NCBI GenBank assembly: GCA_036985935.1
Contig: BTQP01000098.1
Location: 1-7,557, forward strand
DNA: 7,557 nucleotides
DNA from: JAMBLL01 sp036985935
GTDB taxonomy: Bacteria; Actinomycetota; Acidimicrobiia; Spongiisociales; UBA5794
Direction of reading: 5' to 3'
Of this stretch, positions 5,658 to 7,557 are shown piece after piece. Made by a program: the position numbers and the translations under genes. Positions within the stretch are counted from its first letter, which is position 1, and the number at the start of each line of letters is the position of its first letter. A model generated the notes under the pieces. That model saw nothing but the letters and a program-made list of their open reading frames with translations. It was not told where the DNA came from and did no database searches.

Positions 5658-6149
5658 ATGACTGACGCTCAATCGAATACAACCCTCGGCTACCGCTCAC
5701 CACAGGTGTGCAAGGTCGTCGGCATCACATACCGCCAGCTCGACTACTGGGACAGGTCGGGCCTTCTCGGACCCTCCCTCCAGGAGGCATCGGGGTCCGG
5801 AACACAACGCCTATATACGTTCCGGGACGTCGTGACGTTGCGGGTCGTCAAACGGCTCAAGGACGCCGGAACCAGCCTCCACAAGATTCGCGCGGCATTC
5901 GAGCAACTCGATGAACAGGTCGGAGAGAACTGGCGTGAGAGTGACATCACCCTCCTGAGCGATGGGACCACGATCTACGCAGCAACCAGCCCCGAAGAGG
6001 TCATCGATCTGCTGGCCCGCGGACAAGGCGTGTTCGGCATCGCTGTGCGACCGGTTCACGACGAAGTCCAGGGGGAGATTCACAGACTCTTCCCTGAAAA
6101 GCTCGAGTCCATCGACTCGACAACAATTGCTGGAGCAGCAGGCACCTGA
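5658..6149 (+). CDS. MerR-family transcriptional regulator (Rv1830 type)
   Basis: This 163-residue regulator has an N-terminal MerR winged helix over about residues 11-85: YRSPQVCKVVGITYRQLDYW (12-31), the recognition and turn segment SGLLGPS, the wing GSGTQRLYTFRDV (46-58) and RVVKRLKDAGTSLHKIR. The C-terminal part contains TLLSDGTTIY (98-107), EEVIDLL and the hallmark GQGVFGIAV (122-130), which closely resemble M. tuberculosis Rv1830 as I remember it. Its target is not established here. It has its own promoter and strong SD, and an inverted repeat near its transcription start would be a natural autoregulatory site. In Mycobacterium the homologue lies just upstream of gcvB; here gcvT follows after one small gene, so a link to glycine cleavage is possible but unproven. 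Its TGA overlaps the likely CTG start of the next gene. Confidence 0.9.
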   Translation: MTDAQSNTTLGYRSPQVCKVVGITYRQLDYWDRSGLLGPSLQEASGSGTQRLYTFRDVVTLRVVKRLKDAGTSLHKIRAAFEQLDEQVGENWRESDITLLSDGTTIYAATSPEEVIDLLARGQGVFGIAVRPVHDEVQGEIHRLFPEKLESIDSTTIAGAAGT

Positions 6150-6589
6150 CCACCGATGACCTCTTTGCGCCTTCGCTGGCGGAGACCACCCTGTTCGCTC
6201 ACAACAGCGAAAGGGAATTCGCGAGACTGCTGGACTTCTACGCTATCGACTGGGAATACGAGCCGACAGCCTTCGCTATCGACTGGGACGACGCAGGCGA
6301 ACCCACGACGTTCTTCCGGCCGGACTTTTATCTCCCCCAAGACGACGTGTATATCGAGATAACGACCATGAGTCAGAAGCTGGTCACCAAGAAGAATCGA
6401 AAAGTGCGCCAGCTTCGGGCCGCACACCCGGATATCAAATGCAAGGTGTTCTATCAACGTGACTACCTGCACTTGCTCGTGAAATACGGTCTCGAAGAGC
6501 CGGACGGTTCCATCGAGACAGCAACTCCGACACGAATACCCGGACCTCCCGACGTCGTCGATCTCGGAGCAGCCGCAGACGCCTCCTGA
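6146..6589 (+). CDS. Small PD-(D/E)XK nuclease-like protein, probable CTG start
   Basis: The frame is open from 6098 to TGA at 6587-6589 but has no ATG, GTG or TTG until GTG 6347, which would remove most of the domain. CTG at 6146 overlaps the MerR stop as CTGA, has GGAG ten bases upstream, and gives 147 residues beginning MTTDDLF. The fold-like features are FAHNSEREFARLLDFY (17-32), WEYEP (36-40), RPDFYLP (58-64), YIEITTM (69-75), a basic helix KKNRKVRQLR (82-91) and VFYQRDYLHLLVKYGL (101-116). This resembles the PD-(D/E)XK nuclease core: P59-D60, then E71-x-T73, where Lys is usual. I recall related proteins in other actinobacteria, but no characterised function. The tail from 117 is Pro/Ala/Asp-rich and probably disordered. 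Nuclease activity is not shown and may be lost. The alternatives are a sequencing frameshift or a -1 fusion to MerR. Confidence 0.7.
   Translation: MTTDDLFAPSLAETTLFAHNSEREFARLLDFYAIDWEYEPTAFAIDWDDAGEPTTFFRPDFYLPQDDVYIEITTMSQKLVTKKNRKVRQLRAAHPDIKCKVFYQRDYLHLLVKYGLEEPDGSIETATPTRIPGPPDVVDLGAAADAS
6238..6288 (+). repeat. Direct repeat of 18 bases (17 identical) inside the nuclease-like gene
   Basis: The 15-base string CGCTATCGACTGGGA occurs at 6241-6255 and 6274-6288. With three upstream bases each, 17 of 18 bases agree. The 33-base offset is eleven codons, so both copies encode AIDW in the same frame. Confidence 0.85.
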
Positions 6590-6640
6590 TGCCAGCGTGT
6601 GACATGACGACTGACTACCATCGGTGGAACGCGTACTACT

Positions 6641-6646
6641 GGAGGT
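6641..6646 (+). promoter_or_regulatory. Shine-Dalgarno sequence deciding the gcvT TTG start
   Basis: GGAGGT lies six bases before TTG 6653, and the protein read from that codon begins exactly where T proteins usually begin. No ATG or GTG in frame is equally placed. Confidence 0.8.
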
Positions 6647-6652
6647 CCCGCG

Positions 6653-7557
6653 TTGCCAAGGTCGACGCTGCACGAAGTCCACGAGCTCGCTGGTGCCAGA
6701 TTCACCGACTTCGGGGGCTGGACTATGCCCCTGCAATACCAAAGTGTCCTCGAAGAGCACACTGCTGTGCGAACCGGGGTAGGTGTCTTCGACGTGTCAC
6801 ACCTCGGCAGATTCGAAGTTTCCGGCGACGGTTCGACAGATCTGTTGATACGCCAGTTGTGCAACGATATCCGCAAGATCTCTCCGGGACGCGCCCAGTA
6901 CACGATGGCTCTCAACGCCGAAGGCGGCATCGAGGACGACATCATCGTCTGGCGCCTCGATGAAGAGCGATACTGGGTCATGCCGAACGGCACGAATTTC
7001 GACGGAATCGCATCGAGGTTCGTGGCGTTCGCACCGGACACCGTCTCGATCTCCGATATCAGAACGCATTCGGTGCTGCTTGCGGTTCAAGGCCCACACG
7101 CGCCCGAAACGATTGAAAAGGTTCTTGGCTTCATGCCTGGCCGGTTTCGTGTTGAATCGGGCACATTTTCGGGTCATGAGATCATGGCGGCTGGCACGGG
7201 GTACACCGGCGAAAAGGGCGCGGAGGTCTACATATCAGCCGAGGAAGCCGAAGCTCTGTGGAACGCTCTCGTCGATGCTGGGGCCAAACCGGCTGCGCTC
7301 GGTGCGAGAGACACACTGCGTTTGGAGATGGGATACCCACTGTGGGGGCACGATCTCGATGCCGGCACGTCGCCGCTCGAAGCGAACCTGGGATGGGTCG
7401 TATCCTGGGATCACGACTTCGTTGGGCGAGAAGCGCTTGAGCACCAGAAGGGGAATCTGACAAGACGACTTGTGGCGTTCGAAACCCAGGGCAGAGCAAT
7501 CCCGCGGGAGGGATATCCTGTAAAGACAGACACGGGAACAGGGATCGTGACGTCGGG
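6653..7557 (+). CDS. gcvT: Glycine cleavage system T protein (aminomethyltransferase), 3' end outside window
   Basis: The cytosolic T protein takes the aminomethyl group from lipoyl H protein and transfers the carbon to tetrahydrofolate, releasing ammonia and 5,10-methylene-THF. About 301 codons are present of the usual 360-370, so the last part of the C-terminal domain is beyond the window. Recognisable segments are STLHEVHELAGARFTDFGGW (4-23), VFDVSHLGRFEVSG (45-58), the folate-site block YTMALNAEGGIEDDIIVWRL (83-102, with acidic D95-D96), VQGPHAP (about 144-150), GYTGEKGAEVY (about 183-193) and LGARDTLRLEMGYPLWGHDLD (about 216-236). The start is TTG 6653, chosen from its GGAGGT and the family N-terminus. 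Its partner gcvH is upstream in the same window. A 63-base gap separates it from the nuclease-like gene, with no clear promoter; other gcv genes may follow outside. Confidence 0.95.
   Translation, partial: MPRSTLHEVHELAGARFTDFGGWTMPLQYQSVLEEHTAVRTGVGVFDVSHLGRFEVSGDGSTDLLIRQLCNDIRKISPGRAQYTMALNAEGGIEDDIIVWRLDEERYWVMPNGTNFDGIASRFVAFAPDTVSISDIRTHSVLLAVQGPHAPETIEKVLGFMPGRFRVESGTFSGHEIMAAGTGYTGEKGAEVYISAEEAEALWNALVDAGAKPAALGARDTLRLEMGYPLWGHDLDAGTSPLEANLGWVVSWDHDFVGREALEHQKGNLTRRLVAFETQGRAIPREGYPVKTDTGTGIVTS

Noticed and set aside
6095..6101. Programmed -1 frameshift joining the second MerR to the nuclease-like frame
   Set aside because: The frame relation is right (-1), but the local sequence TGAAAAG is not a proper X-XXY-YYZ slippery heptamer. 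CTG initiation at the stop explains the layout more simply, though this is not excluded.
6156..6362. ATG-started frame after the second merR
   Set aside because: The product is a low-quality Arg/Thr/Ser-rich sequence, and the overlapping frame encodes the recognisable PD-(D/E)XK-like domain.
6347..6589. GTG 6347 as start of the nuclease-like gene
   Set aside because: It would begin after the PDFYLP motif, lose more than half of the domain, and has no SD.
6590..6652. Glycine riboswitch or promoter before gcvT
   Set aside because: The 63-base gap is too short for a tandem glycine riboswitch, and only very weak hexamers (CTGACT, TACTAC) are present.
6080..6760. Antisense open frame spanning the merR end, the nuclease-like gene and the gcvT start
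   Set aside because: It crosses three sense genes and shows no family signature. I considered it as an alternative to the CTG-started gene, but the sense frame has the protein-like motifs.

Overview
This looks like chromosomal core sequence from an actinobacterium, probably near the Acidimicrobiia. DNA is moderately GC-rich, and all eleven supportable genes lie on the + strand, tightly packed and often overlapping by 1 to 8 bases. The strongest lineage clue is gene order. pgsA, gcvH, a GarA/OdhI-type FHA gene, an FtsR-type MerR gene, a DUF151 gene, a second MerR gene and a glycine-cleavage gene match, from memory, the Mycobacterium tuberculosis stretch from pgsA2 through Rv1826 (gcvH), Rv1827 (garA), Rv1828, Rv1829 and Rv1830 to gcvB. 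No mobile element, CRISPR array, tRNA or rRNA is visible, and the longest gap between genes is 110 bases.

Layout. (1) 1-1183: the tail of a DUF6941-like gene, coupled to a phosphatidylglycerophosphate synthase-type gene, then gcvH behind a strong Shine-Dalgarno sequence. (2) 1233-3979: a four-gene block in which every junction overlaps: FHA protein, FtsR-like regulator, secreted D-Ala-D-Ala carboxypeptidase and a divergent HPRT-family protein. It seems to start from a leaderless promoter. (3) 4006-5547: a DUF151 protein, also apparently leaderless, then a two-TM potassium channel with RCK domains and an unusual selectivity filter. (4) 5658-6589: the second MerR regulator, behind a clear promoter and an inverted repeat, then a small PD-(D/E)XK-like protein that seems to start at CTG. 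(5) 6653 to the window end: gcvT, starting at TTG and cut off by the window.

The window joins glycine cleavage (gcvH, gcvT), phospholipid synthesis, a phospho-switch protein that in relatives controls 2-oxoglutarate use, and division and cell-wall control (FtsR, carboxypeptidase). I see no clearly new multi-gene system. The best leads are the CTG-started nuclease-like gene, the altered HPRT active site, the GLG channel filter with a possible internal RCK start, the altered GarA phospho-motif, and the dyads at two promoters.
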